Below, piece after piece: positions 51,712-59,656 of a DNA stretch of 64,000 bases. Every line of letters begins with the position of its first letter. Positions within the stretch are counted from its first letter, which is position 1. The position numbers and the translations under genes were made by a program. This DNA is from Campylobacter sp. CCS1377 (GTDB lineage Bacteria; Campylobacterota; Campylobacteria; Campylobacterales; Campylobacteraceae), in assembly GCF_040008265.1 (NCBI RefSeq), contig NZ_CP155620.1, forward strand, positions 1,674,001 to 1,738,000, written 5' to 3'. The notes below the pieces were generated by a model. That model had not been told where the DNA came from. It did no database searches and saw nothing but the letters and a program-made list of their open reading frames with translations.

Positions 51712-51858
51712 GAGAATTTGGCAAAATATTTATTTTTTTTCCTTATAAAAAGGATAAAAAATAAAATTTTAATGCTTAAATTTGTTAAATTAATTTTTTT
51801 AGATTTAAATGAAAATTACTATTGATATTTTATAATACCAAATTTAAAAGGAGTAAAA

Positions 51859-52284
51859 ATGGCCTATACGATAAAAGATGTAGAAAAAGAAACAAAAATA
51901 AGCTCACATACGCTAAGATTTTGGGCTAAAAAAGGCTTGTTTCCCTTTGTCCAAAAAGATGAAAATGGAATTAAATATTTTGCAAAAAGCGATATAGAAT
52001 GGGCAAAATGGATAGAATGGCTTAGAATTTCGGGCATGAGTTGTGAGCAAATAAAACACTATATAATGCTTTGTCCTTTGGGCATAAAAACCGCCAAAGA
52101 AAGACAGGATATGCTAAAAAGGGCAAAAAAAGAACTACAAATTCAAATCAAAACTCTAAAAGAAAGCGAAAAAGTCTTAAGCAAAAAAATCAAAATTTAT
52201 GAAGATATGTTAAAAAATGAAATAGATGGTTTTAATCCGCAAAGTAAAGATTATACACCTTGTGATAAATTTTGCAAAGCTTAA
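51859..52284 (+). CDS. MerR-family regulator, NmlR-like but lacking Cys54
   Basis: A 141-residue regulator. The winged helix occupies residues about 1-70 (YTIKDVEKETKISSHTLRFW), and a C-terminal coiled coil (about 80-120) serves as dimer interface. It is a paralog of the 63276-63707 product; the first 30 residues are nearly identical. Where NmlR/AdhR proteins have a sensing Cys at position 54, this one has Trp54, although Cys62 lies close by. A TATAAT (51831-51836) and GGAG precede the ATG. Its gene is isolated between the ribosomal operon and a convergent DUF2165 gene. The inducer is unknown. Confidence 0.88.
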   Translation: MAYTIKDVEKETKISSHTLRFWAKKGLFPFVQKDENGIKYFAKSDIEWAKWIEWLRISGMSCEQIKHYIMLCPLGIKTAKERQDMLKRAKKELQIQIKTLKESEKVLSKKIKIYEDMLKNEIDGFNPQSKDYTPCDKFCKA

Positions 52285-52287
52285 AAA

Positions 52288-52312
52288 GCTAAAAGTATAA
52301 AATACTTTTAGC
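52288..52312. terminator. Terminator between convergent MerR and DUF2165 genes
   Basis: An 11-base perfect inverted repeat (GCTAAAAGTAT and ATACTTTTAGC) with a three-base loop. On the minus strand it is followed by five T, so it suits the DUF2165 gene best. It may also stop transcripts from the other side. Confidence 0.7.
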
Positions 52313-52320
52313 AAATAAAA

Positions 52321-52836
52321 TCAATCATCATTTTTTAAACTAATATAAATTAAAGCTATAAACATATAAGTTACTAATCTTGTAGCATCTGGTAAGCCAT
52401 TCCAAGTCTTGCTCATCCACATTCCAAACCACTCAGCAGCCACTACTTGAAAAGCAAAAAACCAAAGAATACAACAACAAGTTAAAGCTACAATTCCCCA
52501 TTTTTTAGCTTCATGAAACACTTTAGCATCAAGCTTTCTTGCCTTAAACATATCCCAAGCACCCTTTAAAGCAGTCAGCGTGATAAAAGTCTCAAAACAA
52601 ATGATGCCTATATAGCCAATATGATGGATAATTGGCGAAGTAATAGCTCTATAAACGATAGCCTCACCTAAATAATCAGGTTTAGTATCCATACTCATGA
52701 CATGAGAAACAAATTGGAAATTAGAATTATAATCTGTCACATTTCCAAACACGACAATACCACCCAAAGAAGCCACAGTAAGCAAGATGATGATTTTAGA
52801 TAATCTTAAAAAATACGCCGTAGAATAACACTGCAT
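52321..52836 (-). CDS. DUF2165-family small integral membrane protein
   Basis: A 171-residue protein with four membrane helices (about 10-32, 70-92, 112-132 and 150-168). The pattern TDYNSNFQFVSHVMSMDT in the first loop and AAEWFGMWMSKTWNG before the last helix match the DUF2165 family. No function is known. It lies upstream on the same strand as nothing obvious, with its own start preceded by GGAG, and is separated from the arsenic operon by 117 AT-rich bases. Confidence 0.85.
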   Translation of the reverse strand: MQCYSTAYFLRLSKIIILLTVASLGGIVVFGNVTDYNSNFQFVSHVMSMDTKPDYLGEAIVYRAITSPIIHHIGYIGIICFETFITLTALKGAWDMFKARKLDAKVFHEAKKWGIVALTCCCILWFFAFQVVAAEWFGMWMSKTWNGLPDATRLVTYMFIALIYISLKNDD

Positions 52837-52953
52837 AATTTCTCCTAAAAATGATTTAAAACTTAGTATTTTATCATTTATAAAATAAATTATTTATTAT
52901 TTTTTTATAAATAATAAATAATTCTATAATTTAACAATAATATATTATATAAA

Positions 52954-53979
52954 TTAAAATCTTGAAATTTCTTTCTTCATCAAAGCCCATTTCACAAGTA
53001 AAATAAGCACAGGCACTTCTACTAAAGGCCCTATAATACTTGCAAAAGCTTGCTCTGAATTGAGTCCAAAAGTAGCAATGCAAACAATGATAGCTAATTC
53101 AAAATTATTCCCACTTGCACTAAAGCATAAAGAACAAGTTTTAGAATAAGGAATTTTATTTTTCTTAGAAATAAACCAAGTTATAAAAAACATAATAACA
53201 AAATACATTACCAAAACAAAGGCGATTTTCAAAGCTTCCAAAGGCAACTCAAACACTTTATCGCCTTTTAAAGAACACATAATGATGATGGTTAAAAGCA
53301 AAGTTATAAGTGTTATGGGACTGATTTTTGGCAAAAAAGTATTTTCATACCATTGTTTGTTTTTGTATTTTAAAAGTAAAAATCTCGTTATAAAGCCCAT
53401 TAAAAAAGGAATTCCTAAATAAATCAAAACATTTTCACTAATCATAGAAAAATTAATATTTAAATTAGTCGCTAAATTTTTATCAAAAAGGCTTGGTAAA
53501 AAGTCTAAATAAACATAAGCCAAAGCAGAAAAAAAGAAAATTTGAAAAATACTATTCATCGCCACTAAAGCACTAGTGTATTCCATATCGCCTTTTGCTA
53601 AATCACTCCACACAACCACCATTGCAATGCATCTTGCTAAGCCTATGATAACAACTCCTTGCATATACAAAGGCTCATCTTTTAAAAAAATAAAAGCTAA
53701 AATAAACATAAGCAAAGGTCCAACAAGCCAATTTAAAACCATAGAAAGTAAAATAATCTTTTTAGAATCAAACACCTTTGAAAGCTTTGTATAATCAACT
53801 TTTGCCAAAGGTGGATACATCATCAAAATAAGACAAAGGCTTAACAATACATTTATTTCTTTATATGCAAATAAATTCCAAAATAAAGCAATATCAGGAA
53901 AAATAACACCCAAAATAAGTCCCGAAAAAATAGCTAAAAATATCCAAAGCGTAAGAAATCTATCGATAAAACCTAGCAT
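52954..53979 (-). CDS. acr3: Arsenite efflux transporter of the Acr3 family
   Basis: A 341-residue, ten-helix transporter that exports arsenite (and possibly antimonite) using the proton motive force. GLARCIAMVVVWSDLAKGDM near residue 110 contains the Cys needed for As(III) in Acr3, and ASGNNFELAIIVCIATFG near 288 is a second family motif. It is the last gene of the arsP-arsR-arsC-acr3 operon and overlaps arsC by 7 bases. The gene order is the one known from Campylobacter. Confidence 0.93.
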   Translation of the reverse strand: MLGFIDRFLTLWIFLAIFSGLILGVIFPDIALFWNLFAYKEINVLLSLCLILMMYPPLAKVDYTKLSKVFDSKKIILLSMVLNWLVGPLLMFILAFIFLKDEPLYMQGVVIIGLARCIAMVVVWSDLAKGDMEYTSALVAMNSIFQIFFFSALAYVYLDFLPSLFDKNLATNLNINFSMISENVLIYLGIPFLMGFITRFLLLKYKNKQWYENTFLPKISPITLITLLLTIIIMCSLKGDKVFELPLEALKIAFVLVMYFVIMFFITWFISKKNKIPYSKTCSLCFSASGNNFELAIIVCIATFGLNSEQAFASIIGPLVEVPVLILLVKWALMKKEISRF

Positions 53980-54395
53980 GCAAAACCTTTAAGAGAATTT
54001 GTCTTAATAGTCCACAAAAGAGCTGTTAGTTTAGAATCTAAAATTTGAATTATTTTCTTAAATTCATTATCACAGCTTCCGCTTGGATCGCTTAATTTAA
54101 AATCAAAATAATATCTTGATTTTAAATTTGGACAAGCCACGCCACACCCCATACTTACGACTATATCTAAATCTTTTGGCAAAGAATTTATCAATTTTGG
54201 ATAATGTTTTTTCATATTAATTTGATAAATTTCATACATGAGTTTAATGGCTTGCGGATTAATACCTTTAGAAATATCACTTCCTGCGGAAAATACTTCG
54301 ATATCTATTCCCATATTTTTAGCTTTATATCTAGCTAGCGCTTCTGCCATTTGAGAGCGACAACTATTATGTACGCAGATAAATGCTATCTTCAT
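53973..54395 (-). CDS. arsC: Arsenate reductase, low-molecular-weight phosphatase type
   Basis: A 140-residue cytoplasmic enzyme that reduces arsenate to arsenite. The phosphatase P-loop CVHNSCRSQMAEAL (Cys8, Arg14) is at the N-terminus, and the second redox Cys pair is likely in SMGCGVACPNL near residue 80, as in thioredoxin-linked ArsC. The C-terminus is longer than the minimal fold. It overlaps arsR by four bases and acr3 by seven. Confidence 0.93.
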   Translation of the reverse strand: MKIAFICVHNSCRSQMAEALARYKAKNMGIDIEVFSAGSDISKGINPQAIKLMYEIYQINMKKHYPKLINSLPKDLDIVVSMGCGVACPNLKSRYYFDFKLSDPSGSCDNEFKKIIQILDSKLTALLWTIKTNSLKGFAC

Positions 54396-54712
54396 TCTTT
54401 ATCCTCATACTTACATATTTTTTCCAAAATAGCATTTTTAATATCTAAATTTTTAATATTTTCAAAAAGATCTAAATGAAGTTTTAAAAGCTCATCGCTA
54501 ATACCATAATAAGCCCAAGTTCCCTTGCGTTTAACATATAAAAATCCTGCATCTTTTAAAATTTTTAAATGCCTTGAAAGTCTTGATTGACCCATATTTA
54601 AAAGTTCTTGTAGATTGCACACGCAAAGTTCTTTATGCTTTAAAAGATGATATAAAATAAGCACTCTGCTTTCATCATTTACCGCTGAAATAATGGTTAA
54701 AAATTTTTGCAT
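54392..54712 (-). CDS. arsR: ArsR-family arsenic-responsive repressor
   Basis: A 106-residue winged-helix repressor. The metal site ELCVCNLQELLNMGQSRLSR holds the two Cys of the classic CVC motif (Cys31 and Cys33), followed by HLKILKDAGFLYVKRKGTWA, the recognition helix and wing. It should bind the inverted repeat overlapping the -35 box of arsP and leave it when As(III) binds. It starts 10 bases after arsP and overlaps arsC. Confidence 0.93.
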   Translation of the reverse strand: MQKFLTIISAVNDESRVLILYHLLKHKELCVCNLQELLNMGQSRLSRHLKILKDAGFLYVKRKGTWAYYGISDELLKLHLDLFENIKNLDIKNAILEKICKYEDKE

Positions 54713-54722
54713 AAAAACTCCT

Positions 54723-55664
54723 TTATATAAAACTGATTAAAATTCCAAAAGATATGGCTACGCTTAAAATAATAGCTACAAATAACAATAAAAATTTCAT
54801 CTTAAACATTTGTTTGAGTAAAATAAGCTCCGGCAAAGAACACCCCGCTCCCGCGATTAAAAAACTCATAATCACTCCTTGAGAAATTCCCATTTGCAAG
54901 AGTACCAAACCTATGGGAATGATGGTTTCTACTCTTAAATAAAGCAAAACTCCAAAAAATGCCGCCAAAATAATACTTAAAATTTCATTACCACTTAAAT
55001 ATTTTTGTAAAATTTCTTGCGGTATAAAATCATGGATGAAAGCCCCTATAAGCACTGCAATAGTAATATAAGGTAATAATTTTTTATAAGATTTTAAACT
55101 TTCTTTGAAAAGCATTTTAAAATCTATTTTTTGCTTATCACTTTTTTGGGCATTGGCGCAACAAGTTTTTGGTTTAAAAACAATATTGCTTGGATTTTTG
55201 ATATTTTGAGTAAAAATAGCTGGTTTTGAATTTTTCGTAATTTTTAAAAAACTTTCTTCTTTAAATTTAGAAAAGACAAAAGAAATGATAAAAATCAAAA
55301 CAACTAAAAAAACCACATAAATCAAACTAAGTTTTAATCCAAAAGTAACAAAAAGCATAGTAAAAATAATAGGATTAATGAGTGGTGAAGTAAAAAGATA
55401 AGCCAAACACACACTAAGCTTTACCCTAGCTTCTAAAAACGCTTTTAAAAGTGGTATTGTAGAACAAGAACAAAAAGGCGTTAAAGCGCCTAAAAATATG
55501 GCTTTAAAATAGCTTGAAATTTTATCACTACCTAGTTGCTTTTTAAAAATTCCTTCATATTTTTGATTGATAATGAAAATTAAAAAAGAAATCCCCACAA
55601 AAAGCACAGAAAGTTCAACAAATAAATACAAAAATTCTTTAAAAGTATCCAAAAATACTTGCAT
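54723..55664 (-). CDS. arsP: ArsP-type permease for organoarsenicals
   Basis: A 313-residue membrane protein of the ArsP/permease (DUF318) family with eight predicted helices. TPFCSCSTIPLLKAFLEARV near residue 58 is the conserved Cys motif, and a vicinal Cys pair (KTCCANAQ) lies in the central loop near 165. In C. jejuni ArsP exports trivalent methylarsenicals and reduced aromatic arsenicals. It is the first gene of the operon and directly follows the predicted ArsR operator. Confidence 0.93.
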   Translation of the reverse strand: MQVFLDTFKEFLYLFVELSVLFVGISFLIFIINQKYEGIFKKQLGSDKISSYFKAIFLGALTPFCSCSTIPLLKAFLEARVKLSVCLAYLFTSPLINPIIFTMLFVTFGLKLSLIYVVFLVVLIFIISFVFSKFKEESFLKITKNSKPAIFTQNIKNPSNIVFKPKTCCANAQKSDKQKIDFKMLFKESLKSYKKLLPYITIAVLIGAFIHDFIPQEILQKYLSGNEILSIILAAFFGVLLYLRVETIIPIGLVLLQMGISQGVIMSFLIAGAGCSLPELILLKQMFKMKFLLLFVAIILSVAISFGILISFI

Positions 55665-55693
55665 TATTTTTCCTTAAAAATATTTTTTGTGGG

Positions 55694-55740
55694 AGCATAA
55701 CATAAATTTATTAATATATCAATATATCTTTATATATTAA
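55694..55740 (-). promoter_or_regulatory. arsP promoter with ArsR operator
   Basis: On the minus strand TTGATA (55722-55717) and TATGCT (55699-55694) are spaced by 17 bases. An inverted repeat (TTAATATAT at 55711-55719 and ATATATTAA at 55732-55740) overlaps the -35 box, where ArsR binding would block RNA polymerase. The repeat is seen; ArsR binding is inferred. Confidence 0.65.
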
Positions 55741-55751
55741 TTTTGTAATTT

Positions 55752-55804
55752 TTTACTCTTGACTTAGAGCTACTCTCATCTTTTATAATTGCAAAAATTT
55801 TTTA
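55752..55804 (+). repeat. 53-bp perfect direct repeat, copy 1 (promoter of the MFS gene)
   Basis: Identical over 53 bases to 58068-58120. Each copy holds a complete MerR-type promoter. The two lie in the same orientation about 2.3 kb apart and flank the MFS transporter and the waaC-like gene. A third, slightly diverged version without the flanks is at 63738-63779. Confidence 0.95.
55759..55789 (+). promoter_or_regulatory. MerR-type promoter 1 (19-base spacer)
   Basis: TTGACT (55759-55764) and TATAAT (55784-55789) are separated by 19 bases, the overlong spacer that MerR activators correct by distorting DNA. The spacer holds the dyad AGAG-CTA-CTCT. The MFS gene starts 30 bases downstream. Confidence 0.8.
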
Positions 55805-55818
55805 GTTGAGAGGAAAAA

Positions 55819-57012
55819 ATGCAAAATTTATATCAAGAAAAATTAAAATCTTTTTCTAGCGAAAAAATTATTTTTGTGCTTTGTCTAGGCGTATTTGGAA
55901 TTTTAAGCACAGAACTTGGTATGATGGGGATCATTCCTATTGTTTCGCAAAATTTTAGCGTAAGCATTTCAGATGCTGGGTGGAGTGTGAGTGTTTTTGC
56001 ATTAGTAATTACCTTTTGTGCTCCTATTGTTCCACTACTTTGTGCGAATTTTAATCCTAAAAAACTTATGCTTATTTGTCTTTTAATATTTGTTTTAAGC
56101 TCCTTAATTGGTGCTTTTGTGAGTGAGTTTTGGCAACTTTTAATTTTTAGAGCTATTCCTGCATTTTTTCATCCTATTTATATAGCCTTAGCTTTAAGTA
56201 TGGCTGCAAATTTAGCCCTAGATAAAAAAGATATTCCAAAAAATGTAGGCAAAATTTTTGCCGCTGTGAGCGCGGGTATGGTTTTAGGAGTGCCACTGAC
56301 TAGCTATTTAGGTGGAAAATTTGGCTTTGAAATTTCAATGCTATTGTTTGTGTTTTTAAATTTTTTATCTTTTATCGCCACTTTATTTTTAGTACCAAAT
56401 TTAAAAAAAGAAAATAAAGTTAAAATAGGCAAACAATTACTCATTTTAAGGTATCCGCTTTTATGGATAAGTGTGCTTTGTGTTGTTTGTATTAATGCTG
56501 GAATTTGGGGATTTTATTCTTATTTTTCAGATTTTTTATTAAGTATTGCAAAAATAGATTTTGAAATAATTAGCATTATACTTGCCCTTTATGGTTTTGC
56601 AAATATCATAGGTAATAATCTTGCACCAAAATTACTTATAAAAAATGTCAATTTAAATTTGATTTTTACGCTTTTATTGATGATAGCGTTTTATGTGTTG
56701 ATTTTTAATTTTTATTCCAAAAATGCTATTTTGATGCTTCTAGCTTTTATTTTAGGCGTTTTAGGTGGAGTGATGAATAATGGAACTCATTTTTTAATAA
56801 GCCATCCTTTCCCTAAAGCCAAAGATTTTACCAATGGGCTTTTTATAAGCGTTGCAAATATAGGTCTTAGCATTGGGACTGCTATTTGTGGGCTTGTGAT
56901 TTCTTTGAGCGATACGCGTTTTATTGCGATTAGTTCTATTATTTTATTAAGCTTTGGAATTTTAATGATTTTTTTAAGAGGCAAAATTCAAAGTATGAGA
57001 TTAAGATTTTAA
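55819..57012 (+). CDS. MFS transporter of the MerR-type regulon
   Basis: A 397-residue major facilitator with twelve helices, most like the AraJ/SotB/arabinose-efflux (DHA1) group: ELGMMGIIPIVSQNFSVSIS near residue 33 matches the conserved start of these pumps. A motif A is degraded (LLCANFNPKKLMLICLLIF). The substrate is unknown. It is driven by a MerR-type promoter identical to that of the hydrolase operon, so it probably exports a toxic or electrophilic compound sensed by the same regulator. GAGAGGAA precedes the ATG. Confidence 0.85.
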   Translation: MQNLYQEKLKSFSSEKIIFVLCLGVFGILSTELGMMGIIPIVSQNFSVSISDAGWSVSVFALVITFCAPIVPLLCANFNPKKLMLICLLIFVLSSLIGAFVSEFWQLLIFRAIPAFFHPIYIALALSMAANLALDKKDIPKNVGKIFAAVSAGMVLGVPLTSYLGGKFGFEISMLLFVFLNFLSFIATLFLVPNLKKENKVKIGKQLLILRYPLLWISVLCVVCINAGIWGFYSYFSDFLLSIAKIDFEIISIILALYGFANIIGNNLAPKLLIKNVNLNLIFTLLLMIAFYVLIFNFYSKNAILMLLAFILGVLGGVMNNGTHFLISHPFPKAKDFTNGLFISVANIGLSIGTAICGLVISLSDTRFIAISSIILLSFGILMIFLRGKIQSMRLRF

Positions 57013-57056
57013 TAAATTTCGTTAAAATTAGCAAAATCAAAACGAAAGGAAAATAT

Positions 57057-58083
57057 ATGAGAATAGCTATCATTAGGCTTTCAGCTTTTGGCGATGTGGT
57101 GATATCTTCAAAGCTTTTAGCAGGTCTTAAAACACTTAATTGGGGGGGGGCAAACGCAAAATTGTCAAGTAGAATTTTTCATCGATGAAAGATTTAAAGG
57201 CATCATAGAAAACTCCCCTTTTATAGACGAAATCCACTCTTTAAATTTCAAAAAACTACTTAAAAGTCCCAAAGGTATCATGCAAATTAGAGCGTATTGT
57301 AAAAATTGTGCTAAATTTGATGTGGTTGTTGATATGCAAGGGCTTTTAAAATCCGCACTTATAGGGAAATTTTTACAAAGTGATAATTTTGTAGGTTTTT
57401 CTTATAAAAGCGCTAGAGAAAGCTTAGCAAGTTTGTTTTATACACATAAAGTAAAAATCGCTTATGATGAAAATATCTTAAAAAGAAATTATGCGGTTTT
57501 GTATGATTTTTTTAGTGAAAAACCTAAATTTAGCGAAATAATCAAAGCAAAAACTTTAGGCATAGATGAAGAAAAAATTCCAACAAATTTAAAAGAAATA
57601 AAAGAAGAAAAAAGTTTAAAAATACTTTTTGTCTTAGAAGCGTCCATAAAACAAAAAATGTATCCTGCGGAAAAATACGCAAAATTAGTTAGTATGATAA
57701 AGCAAAAAATTTGCGTTTATGTTGTTTTTAATGATTATGAAAATATAGCTGATGAGTTTTTAAAGCTTTTAGAAAGCAAAAAAATCAAAGCCCTTAAACT
57801 TCCAAGACTTAATTTCAATGAACTTAAATTCACGCTTAGCAATATGGACTTAGTTGTAGGTCCTGACACTGGTGTAACACACCTTGCTTGGGCACTAAAT
57901 TCTAAAACCATTACTTTATATGGAAATTCAAATAAAAGTAGCGGAAAAAATATGAGAAATACAAAACTAGAAAGGGTTTTACTTGGAAATAATTATGTGG
58001 TTTCTAAGAGTGATGATTTTGAAATAAATTGCATAGAACCAAATGAAATTTTAGAAAAAATTCGAAATTTACTCTTGACTTAG
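57057..58083 (+). pseudogene. waaC: WaaC-like heptosyltransferase, frameshifted at a poly-G tract (phase OFF)
   Basis: A GT9-family glycosyltransferase that would add heptose to Kdo of lipooligosaccharide. From ATG 57057 the frame reads MRIAIIRLSAFGDVVISSKL, then meets nine G at 57142-57150 and stops at 57186 after 43 residues. Deleting one G restores a single 341-residue frame to 58083 with no internal stop, including VVVDMQGLLKSALIG, SARESLASLFYTHK and GPDTGVTHLAWALNSKTITL, all WaaC features. It is a slipped contingency gene and not a decayed one. Its last codons (LLLT, stop) lie inside the 53-bp promoter repeat. Whether a second, standard waaC exists elsewhere cannot be seen here. Confidence 0.85.
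57142..57150. repeat. Homopolymeric G9 tract in the waaC-like gene
   Basis: Nine consecutive G, about 30 codons into the gene. G8 or G11 is in frame; G9 as sequenced is out of frame. Confidence 0.95.
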
Positions 58084-58120
58084 AGCTACTCTCATCTTTT
58101 ATAATTGCAAAAATTTTTTA
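58068..58120 (+). repeat. 53-bp perfect direct repeat, copy 2 (promoter of the hydrolase operon)
   Basis: The exact copy of 55752-55804. Its first bases encode the end of the waaC-like gene, so either the repeat was inserted here or that reading frame ends in imported sequence. Confidence 0.95.
58075..58105 (+). promoter_or_regulatory. MerR-type promoter 2 (19-base spacer)
   Basis: TTGACT (58075-58080), a 19-base spacer with the AGAG/CTCT dyad, and TATAAT (58100-58105). It drives the hydrolase, cupin and decarboxylase-like genes that follow. Confidence 0.8.
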
Positions 58121-58132
58121 AAAGGAGATTTT

Positions 58133-59149
58133 ATGATGAGCAAATTTCTTAAAATTTTTGTGATTTTACTTTTTGGAGGTGTGAGTATGCTAGAGGCAAA
58201 TACTTGGGACAAGGTTTTTTCTAAAAGTGATAAAGTGAGTGTGCAAAAAGTTAGCTTTAAAAATCGCTATGGCATTACTTTGGTTGGGGATTTATATATC
58301 CCAAAAAACGCAGATTCTAAAAAGCTTGGTGCTATTGCTATTAGTGGTCCTTTTGGTGCGGTAAAAGAGCAAGCTTCAGGCTTTTATGCGCAAACTTTAG
58401 CTGAATTTGGCTTTATCACTCTAGCTTTCGATCCTTCTTTTACGGGCGAAAGTAGCGGGGAACCAAGAAATGCGGCAAGTCCTGATATTAATACAGAAGA
58501 TTTTAGCGCGGCAATTGATTTTCTAAGCAATCACGAAAAAGTGGATCCTAATAAAATAGGCGTTTTAGGCATTTGTGGTTTTGGCGGTTTTGCACTAAAT
58601 GTAGGCTCTATGGATACAAGGATAAAAGCCATTGTAACTTCTACAATGTATGATATGAGTAGAGTTAATGCCTATGGATATAATGATAGCTTAGACAAAC
58701 AAGCAAGATACGAGCTAAAGAAAAAACTAAATGAAATTCGCACACAAGATTTTAAAAATGGCACTTTTAACATGTCAACTCCATTACCGGATAAACTTAG
58801 TGGAAATGAACCAAAATTTGTAAAAGAATATTGGGAATACTACAAAACCAAAAGAGGTTTTCATAAAAGATCGATTAATTCAAATGGTGCATGGAATATC
58901 ACCTCATCGCTTGGCTTTATCAACGCTCCTATTCTTAAATTTAGCGATGAAATAAATTCAGCGGTGCTTCTTATTCACGGAGAAAACGCACATAGTAGGT
59001 ATTTTAGCGAAGATGCTTTTAAAAATCTAAAAGGCGATAATAAAGAGCTTTTTATCGTAAAAAATGCCAATCATGTGGATTTATATGATAATGCGAAGAA
59101 AATCCCTTTTAGCAAAATTGCGCAATTTTTTAAAACGAATTTAAAATAA
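58133..59149 (+). CDS. Exported alpha/beta hydrolase (dienelactone-hydrolase-like)
   Basis: A 338-residue protein with an N-terminal signal peptide (KIFVILLFGGVSMLEAN), so probably periplasmic. The hydrolase core shows the oxyanion region AIAISGPFGAVKEQASGFYA, the nucleophile turn GVLGICGFGGFAL, where the nucleophile is Cys as in dienelactone hydrolases, and the catalytic His in VKNANHVDLYD. YcjY-type family members have unknown substrates. The ATG at 58133 is followed by a second ATG; AAAGGAG lies 6 bases upstream. It is the first gene of a three-gene operon (10 and 13 bases to the next genes). Confidence 0.85.
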   Translation: MMSKFLKIFVILLFGGVSMLEANTWDKVFSKSDKVSVQKVSFKNRYGITLVGDLYIPKNADSKKLGAIAISGPFGAVKEQASGFYAQTLAEFGFITLAFDPSFTGESSGEPRNAASPDINTEDFSAAIDFLSNHEKVDPNKIGVLGICGFGGFALNVGSMDTRIKAIVTSTMYDMSRVNAYGYNDSLDKQARYELKKKLNEIRTQDFKNGTFNMSTPLPDKLSGNEPKFVKEYWEYYKTKRGFHKRSINSNGAWNITSSLGFINAPILKFSDEINSAVLLIHGENAHSRYFSEDAFKNLKGDNKELFIVKNANHVDLYDNAKKIPFSKIAQFFKTNLK

Positions 59150-59158
59150 AGCAAAAGA

Positions 59159-59644
59159 ATGAAAAAGATTTTATGTTTATTAATGCTTAGCGGGGCTTTT
59201 GCCCTTGCTAGTGAAGGAGAAAATATGCAAATAGTAGAAAAAGCAGGAACTCACGGAAGCTTTAAAGGAGATGCTAAAATCTTTAGCGGAGAAGTTAAAG
59301 TAGAAATGATGTTTAAGGCAAACGAGTGGAGAAATTTTAGCGGTGGCTTGGTAGAATTTAGTAAAGGTGCTAGAAGTGCGTGGCATACTCACCCTAAAGG
59401 ACAAACCTTGATCGTAACAGAAGGCGAAATCATCACAAAAGCAGAAGGACAAAAAGCGATAATTGCTAAAAAAGGCGATGTGATAAGCTGTCCTGTGGGA
59501 GTGAAGCATTTTCACGGAGCAAGCGATACAAGCGCTGGAGCACACATAGCCCTAACAAGTGAAATAAATGGTAAAAATGTAGAGTGGCTTGAACTTGTAA
59601 GCGATGAAGAGTATGAAAAAGCCCTAAAAGAAGCAAGAAATTAA
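59159..59644 (+). CDS. Exported cupin-domain protein
   Basis: A 161-residue protein with a signal peptide (MKKILCLLMLSGAFALASEG) and one cupin fold. Motif 1 is GARSAWHTHPKGQTLIVTEG, with His ligands and Gln/Glu, and motif 2 is KKGDVISCPVGVKHFHGAS. The pattern matches the cupins found beside carboxymuconolactone-decarboxylase-like proteins in MerR-controlled clusters. It is likely a metal-binding periplasmic enzyme acting on a quinone or reactive carbonyl; the substrate is unknown. It lies between the hydrolase and decarboxylase-like genes. Confidence 0.88.
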   Translation: MKKILCLLMLSGAFALASEGENMQIVEKAGTHGSFKGDAKIFSGEVKVEMMFKANEWRNFSGGLVEFSKGARSAWHTHPKGQTLIVTEGEIITKAEGQKAIIAKKGDVISCPVGVKHFHGASDTSAGAHIALTSEINGKNVEWLELVSDEEYEKALKEARN

Positions 59645-59656
59645 AGGATTTTTGCA

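Noticed and set aside
55752-58120. The 53-bp repeats as ends of an insertion sequence or attachment sites
   Set aside because: They are direct, contain a full promoter, and no transposase or integrase lies between them.
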